From NCBI GenBank assembly GCA_948949055.1, contig CARBWQ010000002.1:1-21845 (forward strand): 21,845 bases of DNA, read 5' to 3'. A model generated the notes under the pieces. That model saw only the letters and a program-made list of their open reading frames with translations, ran no database searches and was not told the origin of the DNA. Below, piece by piece: positions 1 to 6,730 of this stretch (the first letter of the stretch is position 1; each line of letters starts with the position of its first letter). The position numbers and the translations under genes are program-made. The stretch is from an uncultured Eubacteriales bacterium (GTDB lineage: Bacteria > Bacillota > Clostridia > Christensenellales > UBA1242).

Positions 1-1
1 T

Positions 2-244
2 ACCAGGAAAGCCAGCACCAGTGCCTACGTCTATCACATAACTATCTTTTGCTATCACTTTTTCTGGTAAAACACTATCTATGAAATGTTTTAAAACTAC
101 CTCTTCACGCTGTGTAATGGCAGTAAGATTATATTTTTCATTTTCTTCTATAAGAAAATTGTAATAGTTTTCAAACTGCTCAATCTGTTTATCTGACAAT
201 GTAAATCCAAATCTTTCAAAATTTTCTTTAATTAGTTTTTTCAT
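2..244 (-). CDS. rsmG: 16S rRNA m7G methyltransferase RsmG, N-terminal part (cut by window edge)
   Basis: Only the first 81 codons are in the window; the gene runs off the left end. The translation starts MKKLIKENFERFGF, continues through LIEENEKYNLTAI and FIDSVLP, and reaches VIDVGTGAGFPG, the SAM-binding glycine motif I of the RsmG (GidB) family. RsmG methylates a guanine in the 530 loop of 16S rRNA (family knowledge). It lies 67 nt downstream of mnmG on the same strand, the usual mnmG-rsmG pairing, so cotranscription is likely. The ATG at 242-244 is the only start before an in-frame stop. The nearest purine-rich ribosome site (AAAGGA) is about 18 nt away, which is poor. Identification is secure; the C-terminal half cannot be judged. 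Confidence 0.93.
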   Translation of the reverse strand, partial: MKKLIKENFERFGFTLSDKQIEQFENYYNFLIEENEKYNLTAITQREEVVLKHFIDSVLPEKVIAKDSYVIDVGTGAGFPG

Positions 245-311
245 AATTTGCTTTTTATTAATCCTTTTTCACTGCTAATTATGGTCTAAAAATCTATAAA
301 TGTAAGCTGAT

Positions 312-2177
312 TTATTTTTTATTTTCACTCACGTATTTTTTTACTAGAACACTTAAAACGGCAATATCAGAAGGTGAAACACCAGATATTCTTGACGCCT
401 GACCAATACTTAAAGGTTTCATTTCTTCAAGCTTTTCAACAGCCTCTAATCTGAGTCCATGATACTTTCTATAATCAAAGTCGGAAGGAATCAAAGTCAT
501 TTCATTTTTTTTGAACTTTTCAATTTCTTCTTCCTGCTGTTTTAAGTAACCCTCGTACTTAACCATAATATTCATTTCATTTATAATCTCATAGCTGAAC
601 TGATCAAACATATGAAGCTTGTCATTTATTTTAAAAGCATCAATATTGCTTCTTTTAAGCATATCTTTAATAGTTATGCTTTCTCTTGGCAGACTCTCAC
701 CATTTTCCTTAAATAACTCTTCAATCTCTGCCACCTTAAATTTCAACTTTAAGACCTCTTCAATTTCTTTTAGCTTTTCTTTCTTATCTAAAAATTTATT
801 CCATCTCTCATCATCGACAAGTCCAACTTTTCTACCAATTTCAGTTAATCTCAAATCGGCATTATCCTGTCTTAAAAACAATCTATATTCTGCCCTGCTT
901 GTCATCATACGATATGGTTCATTAGTTCCCTTAGTGACAATATCATCAATGAGTACACCTATATAACCATCACTTCTTTTAAGTACCAACTGCTCCTTTC
1001 CTTTTATGTAAAGGTTGGCGTTTATACCTGCAATTATTCCTTGACCACCTGCCTCTTCATAACCAGATGTACCATTTATCTGTCCTGCAAAGAAAAGTCC
1101 TTTTATCTTTTTAAGTTCAAGAGTTGGATTAAGCTCAGTTGGATCAATACAATCATACTCTATTGCATAACTATCTCTCATTATCTCGGCGTTTTCAAGA
1201 CCGACAATAGAACGAATCATTTTTTCTTGAACATCTACTGGCATAGAAGTGGAGAACCCTTGAATGTAAACCTCTCGCGTTGAAAGAGATTCAGGCTCTA
1301 AAAATAATTGGTGGCGATTCTTATCTGCAAATCTGACTATTTTAGTTTCAATAGAAGGACAATATCTTGGACCAACTCCCTTTATAAGTCCAGAAAAAAC
1401 TGGTGCTTTATCAAGGTTATCCTTTATAATTTGATGGGTATTTTCATTTGTATAAGTCAGATAACAACAAGCTTTATTATTTCTTTTTTTATCACTTATA
1501 AATGAAAAGTTTTGTATATTTTCATCACCTTGTTGTTTTTCTAGTTTGCTGTAATCAATACTCCTTCCATTAATACGTGCAGGAGTACCTGTTTTAAATC
1601 TCAATAGCTTTATTCCAAGTCTTTGTAAACATTCGGATAAAAGCATGGCATTTGAAAAACCGTTAGGCCCACTCTCTTTGGTATAATCACCTATTATAAT
1701 TCTGCTCTTTAAATAAACCCCTGTGGCAAAGACTACTGCTTTACAAATATAACTTATCCCTAATGCCGTTTTGACAATTTTGTCACCATTTTCTTCACAA
1801 ATAATATCAACAACTTCTCCCTGTCTAAGATAGAGGTTAGGACAACTTTCAAGAGTTTTTTTCATTTCGTTATGATAGTCAATTTTGTCTGTTTGAGCCC
1901 TTAAACTTTGCACGGCTGGACCTTTTCCACCATTCAACATTCTTATTTGTATCATTGTCTTGTCAGCGTTTATACCCATTTCTCCACCGAGAGCATCAAT
2001 TTCACTTACAAGCTGACCTTTTGCAGTACCACCAATAGAAGGATTGCAAGCCAAAAAAGCCACTGCATCAAGATTGAGAGTGAGAAGAAGAGTTTTATTT
2101 CCAGTCCTTGCAAGTGCAAGTCCAGCCTCACATCCGGCGTGACCTGCACCAATAACAATAGCATCAAATTTTTCCAT
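312..2177 (-). CDS. mnmG: tRNA uridine-5-carboxymethylaminomethyl modification enzyme MnmG (GidA)
   Basis: FAD-dependent partner of MnmE; together they install the cmnm5 group on the wobble uridine of certain tRNAs in the cytoplasm. The N-terminus carries the FAD-binding GAGHAGCEA motif, followed by LACNPSIGGTAKGQL. The middle has CYLTYTNENTH and the GPRYCPSIETKI block, and GQINGTSGYEEAGGQG closes the FAD domain. The helical C-terminal domain (about the last 100 residues) is complete. Full length is about 621 aa, normal for the family. I chose the second of two close ATGs (2177 rather than 2183) because a -10 (TATACT, 2185-2190) sits exactly 7 nt upstream of it, overlapping the leader the first ATG would need, and no ribosome site precedes either. 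Its usual neighbour rsmG follows; its functional partner mnmE lies across the putative origin on the other strand. Confidence 0.96.
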   Translation of the reverse strand: MEKFDAIVIGAGHAGCEAGLALARTGNKTLLLTLNLDAVAFLACNPSIGGTAKGQLVSEIDALGGEMGINADKTMIQIRMLNGGKGPAVQSLRAQTDKIDYHNEMKKTLESCPNLYLRQGEVVDIICEENGDKIVKTALGISYICKAVVFATGVYLKSRIIIGDYTKESGPNGFSNAMLLSECLQRLGIKLLRFKTGTPARINGRSIDYSKLEKQQGDENIQNFSFISDKKRNNKACCYLTYTNENTHQIIKDNLDKAPVFSGLIKGVGPRYCPSIETKIVRFADKNRHQLFLEPESLSTREVYIQGFSTSMPVDVQEKMIRSIVGLENAEIMRDSYAIEYDCIDPTELNPTLELKKIKGLFFAGQINGTSGYEEAGGQGIIAGINANLYIKGKEQLVLKRSDGYIGVLIDDIVTKGTNEPYRMMTSRAEYRLFLRQDNADLRLTEIGRKVGLVDDERWNKFLDKKEKLKEIEEVLKLKFKVAEIEELFKENGESLPRESITIKDMLKRSNIDAFKINDKLHMFDQFSYEIINEMNIMVKYEGYLKQQEEEIEKFKKNEMTLIPSDFDYRKYHGLRLEAVEKLEEMKPLSIGQASRISGVSPSDIAVLSVLVKKYVSENKK

Positions 2178-2184
2178 AGACATA

Positions 2185-2212
2185 AGTATAAATATTTTTT
2201 TTAAAAAGTCAA
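2185..2212 (-). promoter_or_regulatory. mnmG promoter, probably giving a leaderless mRNA
   Basis: On the minus strand, -35 TTGACT (2207-2212), a 16-nt spacer and -10 TATACT (2185-2190). Transcription would start about 7 nt after the -10, at the A of the ATG at 2177. No Shine-Dalgarno sequence is present. The assignment is inferred from sequence only. Confidence 0.6.
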
Positions 2213-2295
2213 ATGATAGTAAGATAAAACATTTTAAATATACTAAAAGATTATCTAAGATCTTCTCAAATCTCTAAAAAGCAAACACATTTAAA

Positions 2296-2420
2296 GTAAA
2301 ATAAAAAAGAAAGAAAAACTCTCTCTTTTTTTTACTTTTTAATAACCATAAAGAAAAATTAAATTTTTCTTTTTTGATACTTTTCGTTAACTACAAAAAA
2401 GATAAATTCTCCCTTTTTTA
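2296..2420 (-). other. A/T-tract hairpins downstream of the dCMP deaminase gene
   Basis: Between the 3' end of the deaminase gene and the mnmG promoter there are several purine/pyrimidine runs that can pair. The clearest is AAAGAAAAATT (2350-2360) with its exact complement AATTTTTCTTT (2362-2372), followed by T runs. Similar, weaker arrangements lie near 2308-2335 and 2395-2420. They may end deaminase transcription, but all pairs are A-T or weak and none is a classic GC-stemmed terminator. Confidence 0.35.
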
Positions 2421-2882
2421 ATTATTATCTTCTTCGTACTTTTCAATAATTACGCCAGCCTCATTAAATAACTTTATTGAAAAATCATCTGGATAACCCT
2501 CTTTATATATCACCTTTTTAATGCCTGCATTAATTATTAGTCTAGTACAAACTGAGCAAGGTTGATGTGTACAATACAAAGTTGCACCTTCCACACTTAT
2601 TCCAAGTTTAGCAGCTTGACATATTGCATTTTGCTCTGCATGAACACCATAACAAAATTCCTGTCTTGTTCCACTTGGAATATTATTAAGTACTCTTATA
2701 CATTCCCCTCGCTCTACACAACTTTTTACTCCACTTGGAGCACCATTGTATCCAGTTGTCAAAATTCTCTTATCTCTTACAATAACTGCTCCCACATGCC
2801 TATTTTCTTTATAACAAGAACTCCAATTTCCAACAAATTCAGACATCTCTATAAATCTTTTATCCCATTTATTAAAAGCCAT
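2418..2882 (-). CDS. dCMP deaminase (ComEB-type cytidine/deoxycytidylate deaminase)
   Basis: Zinc enzyme converting dCMP to dUMP for thymidylate synthesis. The 154-aa product is full length for the family. The signature is complete: TGYNGAPSG (substrate-side loop, residues 43-51), HAEQNAI with zinc ligand H81 and catalytic E83, and PCSVC with zinc ligands C109 and C112. The ATG has a good site (AAAGGAGA) 7 nt upstream. The dUTPase gene just upstream on the same strand makes the same product, dUMP, from dUTP, so the pair points to dUMP supply and dUTP control. A 123-nt gap separates them, so they may not be one operon. A ComEB-like competence role cannot be inferred. Confidence 0.93.
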   Translation of the reverse strand: MAFNKWDKRFIEMSEFVGNWSSCYKENRHVGAVIVRDKRILTTGYNGAPSGVKSCVERGECIRVLNNIPSGTRQEFCYGVHAEQNAICQAAKLGISVEGATLYCTHQPCSVCTRLIINAGIKKVIYKEGYPDDFSIKLFNEAGVIIEKYEEDNN

Positions 2883-3005
2883 TATTATCTCCTTTTGTAA
2901 ATTATAACTTTTTATATAAAAATAAATTAAAAGCTACAATTTTAGTTAAATATTAAGAATATATTAATATTTTAGCGATTTTAATCAAAAAATCAATAAA
3001 AATAT

Positions 3006-3596
3006 CTATTTTTGATTACTTTTATTTAAAATTTGTTTAATTAGTTTTAAATTATCTTCGCTATTACTGCTTCCCCAGCCTTTATCACCACGCTTTGAAG
3101 GTATTTCTTGAAGCGCTTTAAGACTTATCTCTTTAACTTGCATTTCTTCCACTCTATGAATAATACCTTGTGCGATAGCTTTTGATGTTGAATAAAATAA
3201 AATGTTTTCCACATCAATATCATTCTCATTTGCTTTAATTTTTTCTTTTATAAAATTTTCATCCATTTGTGAAAACACAAGAGGTTTATCATTAGCATTA
3301 AAGATAGCAACTTTTATTTCGCCACGATATCCACTATCTATTATTCCACTACTCTTTTTTATACCTTTCATGCCAGTTGAAGAACGTTCTTCTATTTGCA
3401 TATAGAATTTTGGACTACACGCCCAAGCAATTCCAGTAGGTATTAAACCGGTTTTAAAAGGTCTTATAATAATATAATCTTCTTCGAATGAAGCAAAAAG
3501 GTCATAGCCTGCATTTTCTTCATCCTTTTTAGGTATAAGTGCATCAGGTTTTATTTTAGCAAAGTAAATTAAATTTTCATCTTTAAATTCGTCCAT
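3006..3596 (-). CDS. dut: dUTP diphosphatase (trimeric dUTPase family), with an internal insert
   Basis: Hydrolyses dUTP to dUMP and PPi, keeping uracil out of DNA and feeding dTMP synthesis. The five family motifs are visible in order: AGYDLFA (29-35), ERSSTG (70-75), GIIDSGYRGEI (84-94), QGIIHRVE (143-150) and the glycine-rich RGDKGWGSS (179-187) that closes over the nucleotide. At 196 aa it is longer than the usual 140-150 aa. The extra length is mostly a Lys/Glu/Asn-rich stretch of about 30 residues between motifs III and IV (about 110-140), plus a Lys/Asn tail. Motif V has GWGSS where GFGSTG is common. The start has AAAGGAGAA at good spacing. Family assignment is firm; the insert's role is unknown. 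Confidence 0.93.
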   Translation of the reverse strand: MDEFKDENLIYFAKIKPDALIPKKDEENAGYDLFASFEEDYIIIRPFKTGLIPTGIAWACSPKFYMQIEERSSTGMKGIKKSSGIIDSGYRGEIKVAIFNANDKPLVFSQMDENFIKEKIKANENDIDVENILFYSTSKAIAQGIIHRVEEMQVKEISLKALQEIPSKRGDKGWGSSNSEDNLKLIKQILNKSNQK

Positions 3597-3633
3597 TAGT
3601 TCTCCTTTGAGTTTTTAATTAAAGTGCATAATC

Positions 3634-3663
3634 ATTATACCTTAACCCAAAGTAAAAAATCAA
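3634..3663 (-). promoter_or_regulatory. dUTPase gene promoter
   Basis: Minus-strand -35 TTGATT (3658-3663), 18-nt spacer, -10 TATAAT (3634-3639). It lies about 40 nt upstream of the ATG and its ribosome site. Sequence match only. Confidence 0.6.
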
Positions 3664-3674
3664 ATACTAATGAC

Positions 3675-3706
3675 AAAAAAAAGATAGACTATGCTATCTT
3701 TTTTTT
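3675..3706 (-). terminator. Rho-independent terminator after the 3721-4179 gene
   Basis: A perfect 13-bp inverted repeat: eight A's plus GATAG, a 6-nt loop ACTATG, then CTATC plus eight T's. It lies 15 nt past the end of the unrecognised gene and just before the dUTPase promoter, so it isolates the two units. The flanking A and T tracts let it work in both directions. Confidence 0.8.
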
Positions 3707-3720
3707 ATTTAAACATTTGA

Positions 3721-4179
3721 TTAAACATCTTCTCTTTCGCTTTCATCTGTTGCTATCGGATTTGTTTTAGGATATAACTCTTCATAAGTTACATTATCTT
3801 TAAATAGTGTATCAAGAGTTTTTGCTTTAAAATCACCATCTAAACCCAAAGTAGTCACACCGATAATTCCATTTTGACCACCATTGCAATATTCAAGAAT
3901 ATTTTTAAAGTCTGTAACAACTACAATAGCTCTACCTTTTAATAACTGATTTGCATCACTCACAGTAAAACCATTATTTTTATTAAAATAATATTTATAT
4001 AAATCATCAAATTCAGGTAAAAGTGATATTACAAAATTATTAAGGTTAACTTTATGAATGTGGTAAGCTACTGTTTTATTACCAAAATAGACATCAATTA
4101 TATTTGAATTATTTTTATTTTCTTCCAATTTTTCTATGCCATAGATGTAAAAAGCTTTTCCACTATCTCTTAAACTCAT
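3721..4179 (-). CDS. Unrecognised 152-aa protein
   Basis: I do not recognise this protein. It has its own promoter, a strong ribosome site (AAGGAGAG) 10 nt before ATG, and a terminator, so it is convincingly a gene. The sequence starts MSLRDSGKAFYIYGIEKLEE and contains alternating hydrophobic stretches (FVISLLPEF, RAIVVVTDF) and a Gly-rich segment GGQNGIIGVTTLGLDG. It ends in an acidic tail. There is no signal peptide or membrane helix, so it is probably a soluble cytoplasmic alpha/beta protein. No catalytic motif stands out. The decayed dnaN fragment lies just upstream, so this gene borders a rearranged stretch. Profile or structure comparison would be needed to go further. Confidence 0.8.
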   Translation of the reverse strand: MSLRDSGKAFYIYGIEKLEENKNNSNIIDVYFGNKTVAYHIHKVNLNNFVISLLPEFDDLYKYYFNKNNGFTVSDANQLLKGRAIVVVTDFKNILEYCNGGQNGIIGVTTLGLDGDFKAKTLDTLFKDNVTYEELYPKTNPIATDESEREDV

Positions 4180-4206
4180 AATTAATACTCTCCTTTTTAT
4201 ATTATG

Positions 4207-4235
4207 ATTTTAACATATTTTTAATAGATTGTCAA
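4207..4235 (-). promoter_or_regulatory. Promoter of the 3721-4179 gene
   Basis: Minus-strand -35 TTGACA (perfect, 4230-4235), 17-nt spacer, -10 TAAAAT (4207-4212), about 28 nt upstream of the ATG. It lies just past the stop codon of the dnaN relic. Confidence 0.65.
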
Positions 4236-4245
4236 TATTAAGTTT

Positions 4246-4341
4246 TTAACTTATAATAATATCTTTAAAAATCAAATATAAAAATTCATCTTTTCCTGTT
4301 GTAATTTCAAAACAAGAAATTGATGAATTCTTATATTTCCT
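4246..4341 (-). pseudogene. Decayed duplicate of the dnaN 3' end
   Basis: The minus strand reads NSSISCFEITTGKDEFLYLI, then 7 more codons and TAA. Intact dnaN ends NSSTPCVVVPTEEDEFLYLI, then 7 codons and TAA. Bases 4269-4328 align to 4994-5053 without gaps at about 45 of 60 identities by my hand count, in the same frame and with the stop at the same place. An in-frame stop upstream (about 4342) and no start or ribosome site mean it is not a gene. It is 25 nt past the end of the 4367-4912 gene, so that gene lies between the real dnaN end and this relic. Confidence 0.75.
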
Positions 4342-4366
4342 TTGTTATTAATAAAATTAACGTTGA

Positions 4367-4912
4367 CTAAAAGTCAAACACATCGTCAATAGCATCTAAA
4401 TTTTCTTTATAGTCTTCTAATTTTTTGTCTAAGATTTGTTTATCTGTTTTGCCGATTGTTTCATATTGTTTTTTAAATAGATAGAAAGCATCTTCAACTG
4501 ATGAACAAGAAATAGCATCTTCCATTTCTGCCATATTTTTATGTATAAATCCACCAAACTGAGCCCAATTAATTTCAACATATAAATCACTTTTTACTTT
4601 ATTGAAATTGCCAACTTTAATTAATTGTTCAAGTTCATTAATCATACCAAATATTTTAGCATCTTTTTCTTTAACATCAGCTTCAATTTTTGATTGCGTT
4701 AAACCTTTTTCATAATTAAATGTTGTACCATAAAAGTTCGCAAAATGCTCTTTTTTTCTAGACTTTGTAACTAAATATACTGCAAAAATAGGAGTTATTG
4801 CTTTTACTTCTTTCAAAATTCTTTCTGAACTTTTCTCTTTTTTCATTTGTTCAAGTATTGATTCTACCTGCTCCTTACCAAATAAATATTTGTTTTGTTT
4901 TTTTTCTTCCAT
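4367..4912 (-). CDS. Unrecognised 181-aa charged protein downstream of dnaN
   Basis: I do not recognise this protein. It is Lys/Glu-rich with long predicted helices (residues 1-45, about 80-100 and 140-175), one hydrophobic segment ITPIFAVYLVT (about 39-49) and an acidic C-terminus DAIDDVFDF. There is no signal peptide or clear transmembrane helix. The start has AAGGAC 7 nt upstream, weaker than its neighbours. It begins 58 nt after dnaN with no terminator or strong promoter between, so it probably shares the dnaN transcript. It is bracketed by the intact dnaN end and a decayed dnaN end, so it may have arrived here by a duplication or insertion. Its function is open. Confidence 0.78.
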   Translation of the reverse strand: MEEKKQNKYLFGKEQVESILEQMKKEKSSERILKEVKAITPIFAVYLVTKSRKKEHFANFYGTTFNYEKGLTQSKIEADVKEKDAKIFGMINELEQLIKVGNFNKVKSDLYVEINWAQFGGFIHKNMAEMEDAISCSSVEDAFYLFKKQYETIGKTDKQILDKKLEDYKENLDAIDDVFDF

Positions 4913-4970
4913 TTTATTGTCCTTCTTTTTTATTCTTTTAATTTTATTTTTAAATTATATATATGCTTTT

Positions 4971-6071
4971 TTATCCAATAACTCTAACTGGTAAAATAAG
5001 ATATAAGAATTCATCTTCCTCTGTTGGAACTACAACGCAAGGAGTAGAAGAATTTATAAAACAAAGTTTAACAAAGTCATTACTTACAGACTTTAAGCTT
5101 TCTAAGAAATAACGAGGATTGAAAGATATAATAATATCCTTACCATTTAAAGTTACAGGAATATTTTCTTTTAAATTACCAAGTTCAGAATTTGAGGTAA
5201 GAAGAATATTGTTTTCTTTTATATCAAATTTAACATAGTTGTTTCCACTAGTTTTTGAAAGAAGAGTTGCTCTTTCAAGAGCTTCTTCAAAACTAGCCTT
5301 ATTTACTGTAATAAAGCTTTCATAATTTACAGGAATTATCTGCTTATAGTTGATGTAATCACCTTCAAGTAATCTTGAAGTAACTTTTGTGTCACCAAGA
5401 TCAACCATAATTTGATATTTATCAATATAAATATTTACAACTTCATCTGTATCGTCAATAAGTTTGCTAAGCTCTAATAAACTTCTGCTTGGCACTACAA
5501 TAGATTTTTCCACATTTGAATTAACATTTTTCTTCACTCTTGCAAGTCTATAACCATCAAGAGCAACAACATTTACAGCATCTTTTGAAATGTCAAAGAG
5601 AACACCCTTTAAAATAGGTCTAGAATCATCTTGTGCAACAGCAAAAATTGTTTTTAAAACGCAAGCTTTAAAGTCTTTTTTGCTTATTCCAAAATATTCG
5701 GTAGTATCAATCTTTTTAAAGCCTGGATATTCTACTGGGTTATAACATTGAATAATAGATTCACTATCCTCATATCTAATTGCGAGTTGATTTTTATCAT
5801 TTACTTCAAGCTCGATAATAGAATTGGTTAATTTTTTTACAAATTCGGTAATGAATCTTCCAGGAACTACTGTTTCTCCTTCACTTTTAACATTTGCTTT
5901 AATTTTCTTTTCAATTGAAAGTTCTGTATCTGTTGCAGAAAGTGTAAGAGTATCATCTTCGGCTACAATCTTAATTCCTTCTAAAATAGGATTAGTAATC
6001 TTTGAAGATATAGCTTTGCTAACCTTTAAAAGTGCATCTGAAAGTTCTAATCCTTGACAATTTACTATCAT
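4971..6071 (-). CDS. dnaN: DNA polymerase III beta subunit (sliding clamp)
   Basis: Ring-shaped processivity clamp that tethers replicative polymerase and other factors to DNA. At 366 aa it has the normal bacterial length for the three clamp folds. Recognisable blocks are the N-terminal MIVNCQGLELSDALLKVSKAI, the second-domain start FGISKKDFKACVLKTIFAVAQD with DSRPILKGVLFDI, DGYRLARVKK, and a C-terminus EFLYLILPVRVIG equivalent to the usual ...YLIMPVRL ending next to the partner-binding pocket. The ribosome site is AAAGGAG. Its own promoter reads out of the putative origin. It is not next to dnaA, which lies about 10 kb away; this split is unusual in Bacillota. A decayed copy of its 3' end lies downstream. 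Confidence 0.97.
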   Translation of the reverse strand: MIVNCQGLELSDALLKVSKAISSKITNPILEGIKIVAEDDTLTLSATDTELSIEKKIKANVKSEGETVVPGRFITEFVKKLTNSIIELEVNDKNQLAIRYEDSESIIQCYNPVEYPGFKKIDTTEYFGISKKDFKACVLKTIFAVAQDDSRPILKGVLFDISKDAVNVVALDGYRLARVKKNVNSNVEKSIVVPSRSLLELSKLIDDTDEVVNIYIDKYQIMVDLGDTKVTSRLLEGDYINYKQIIPVNYESFITVNKASFEEALERATLLSKTSGNNYVKFDIKENNILLTSNSELGNLKENIPVTLNGKDIIISFNPRYFLESLKSVSNDFVKLCFINSSTPCVVVPTEEDEFLYLILPVRVIG

Positions 6072-6129
6072 TATAATCTCCTTTATTTAAGTTTCTTAAT
6101 AAAAAACTTACTTTTAAATATACCTTATA

Positions 6130-6158
6130 ATTATAAAACATATAGCTTTTTAAGTCAA
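6130..6158 (-). promoter_or_regulatory. dnaN promoter
   Basis: Minus-strand -35 TTGACT (6153-6158), 17-nt spacer, -10 TATAAT (6130-6135), with a leader of about 50 nt to the ATG. It sits at the dnaN edge of the origin-like gap. Confidence 0.7.
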
Positions 6159-6276
6159 CTTTTTAAGAGCAAATATTTAAACTGCTTCAATCAATTTTTC
6201 AGTTTCATCTAAAAATTTTTTACTTAAATATCTCGTATAATATATTAACAGTGCAAATCAACAATCAAAGATTATT

Positions 6277-6300
6277 CTGAAATCAATTTCAGTTCTTATT
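6277..6300. repeat. Origin-flanking repeat, copy 1 (palindrome plus TTCTTATT)
   Basis: CTGAAAT-CA-ATTTCAG (6277-6292), a perfect 7+7 inverted repeat with a 2-nt centre, followed by TTCTTATT. Copy 2 at 6705-6728 differs at one of 24 positions, in the centre. A weaker third copy, CTGAAATAAATTTAG, is at 6388-6402. The symmetry suggests a site for a dimeric DNA-binding protein; no known regulator is assigned. Confidence 0.7.
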
Positions 6301-6479
6301 GTCAATTTTTAAGAAATATTATTCTCATTAATTTAAATATTCTTTATAACAACTATTGGCTTATATCATCAACAATTAGATCTTTTGCTGAAATAAATTT
6401 AGTTTTCACAATTTTTATTTTTTTCACTAGTACAAACACATTCATTTTTCTCTTAATAAGATATTTTTTTATTGATTGA

Positions 6480-6497
6480 TAATAGTAATAATAATAA
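6480..6497 (-). promoter_or_regulatory. DnaA-trio element of the putative origin
   Basis: Read on the minus strand after the box ATATCCACA (6511 to 6503) and a 5-nt CAACC spacer, the sequence is TTA TTA TTA TTA CTA TTA. On the complementary strand, read 3' to 5', this is AAT, AAT, AAT, AAT, GAT, AAT, all fitting the published 3'-(G/A)A(T/A)-5' DnaA-trio pattern of basal origin unwinding. It would direct opening toward dnaN. The assignment is by pattern only. Confidence 0.6.
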
Positions 6498-6594
6498 GGT
6501 TGTGTGGATATGTGTATATCTTTCTAATAAAACAATATATAGTATAAATTTTATTAATAGATAAATATAAAATACAATATACATTATAAAATAA

Positions 6595-6634
6595 TGTGGA
6601 TATCTCGTGGATAACCTTGTCCATTTTTTCCACA
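6595..6634. promoter_or_regulatory. Cluster of three DnaA boxes
   Basis: TGTGGATAT (6595-6603) and CGTGGATAA (6606-6614) point the same way with starts 11 nt apart, one helical turn. TTTTCCACA (6626-6634) points the opposite way. Each differs from the consensus by one base. The close helical phasing fits cooperative DnaA binding. Confidence 0.65.
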
Positions 6635-6704
6635 ATTACACAATAAATATGTTAATATCTCTAATAAGAGGTTGTCTAACGACAACAACAATCTATCTAC
6701 TGTC

Positions 6705-6728
6705 CTGAAATAAATTTCAGTTCTTATT
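6705..6728. repeat. Origin-flanking repeat, copy 2
   Basis: CTGAAAT-AA-ATTTCAG (6705-6720) followed by TTCTTATT, 23 of 24 bases identical to 6277-6300 and in the same orientation. Just before it is a perfect 6-bp hairpin GTTGTC-TAAC-GACAAC (6671-6686). The repeat ends 2 nt before the GTG of the possible small ORF. Confidence 0.7.
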
Positions 6729-6730
6729 AC

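Larger units (their letters stand above)
6436..6640. other. Putative chromosomal replication origin (oriC)
   Basis: In the gap between divergent dnaN and mnmE there are four DnaA-box-like 9-mers, each one mismatch from TTATCCACA or its complement: 6503-6511, 6595-6603, 6606-6614 (all read as TGTGGATAA-type on the plus strand) and 6626-6634 (TTTTCCACA). A run of DnaA-trios adjoins the first box, and beyond it toward dnaN lies an AT-rich tract (about 6436-6479) suited to strand opening. The 80 nt between box 1 and boxes 2-4 is almost pure A/T. No comparable cluster was seen elsewhere in the window, including the dnaA-recF gap. Gene directions also diverge here, but genes to the right are mixed, so strand bias alone is weak support. 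Confidence 0.7.

Noticed and set aside
3721..4912. The two unrecognised genes as a tandem duplication accompanying the dnaN relic
   Set aside because: A duplication of dnaN end plus gene would predict that the two proteins are paralogues; I see no similarity between them.
6453..6635. 60-aa minus-strand ORF across the DnaA boxes
   Set aside because: It has no ribosome site, and its Leu run is the translation of the trio repeats. The DNA is better explained as origin sequence.
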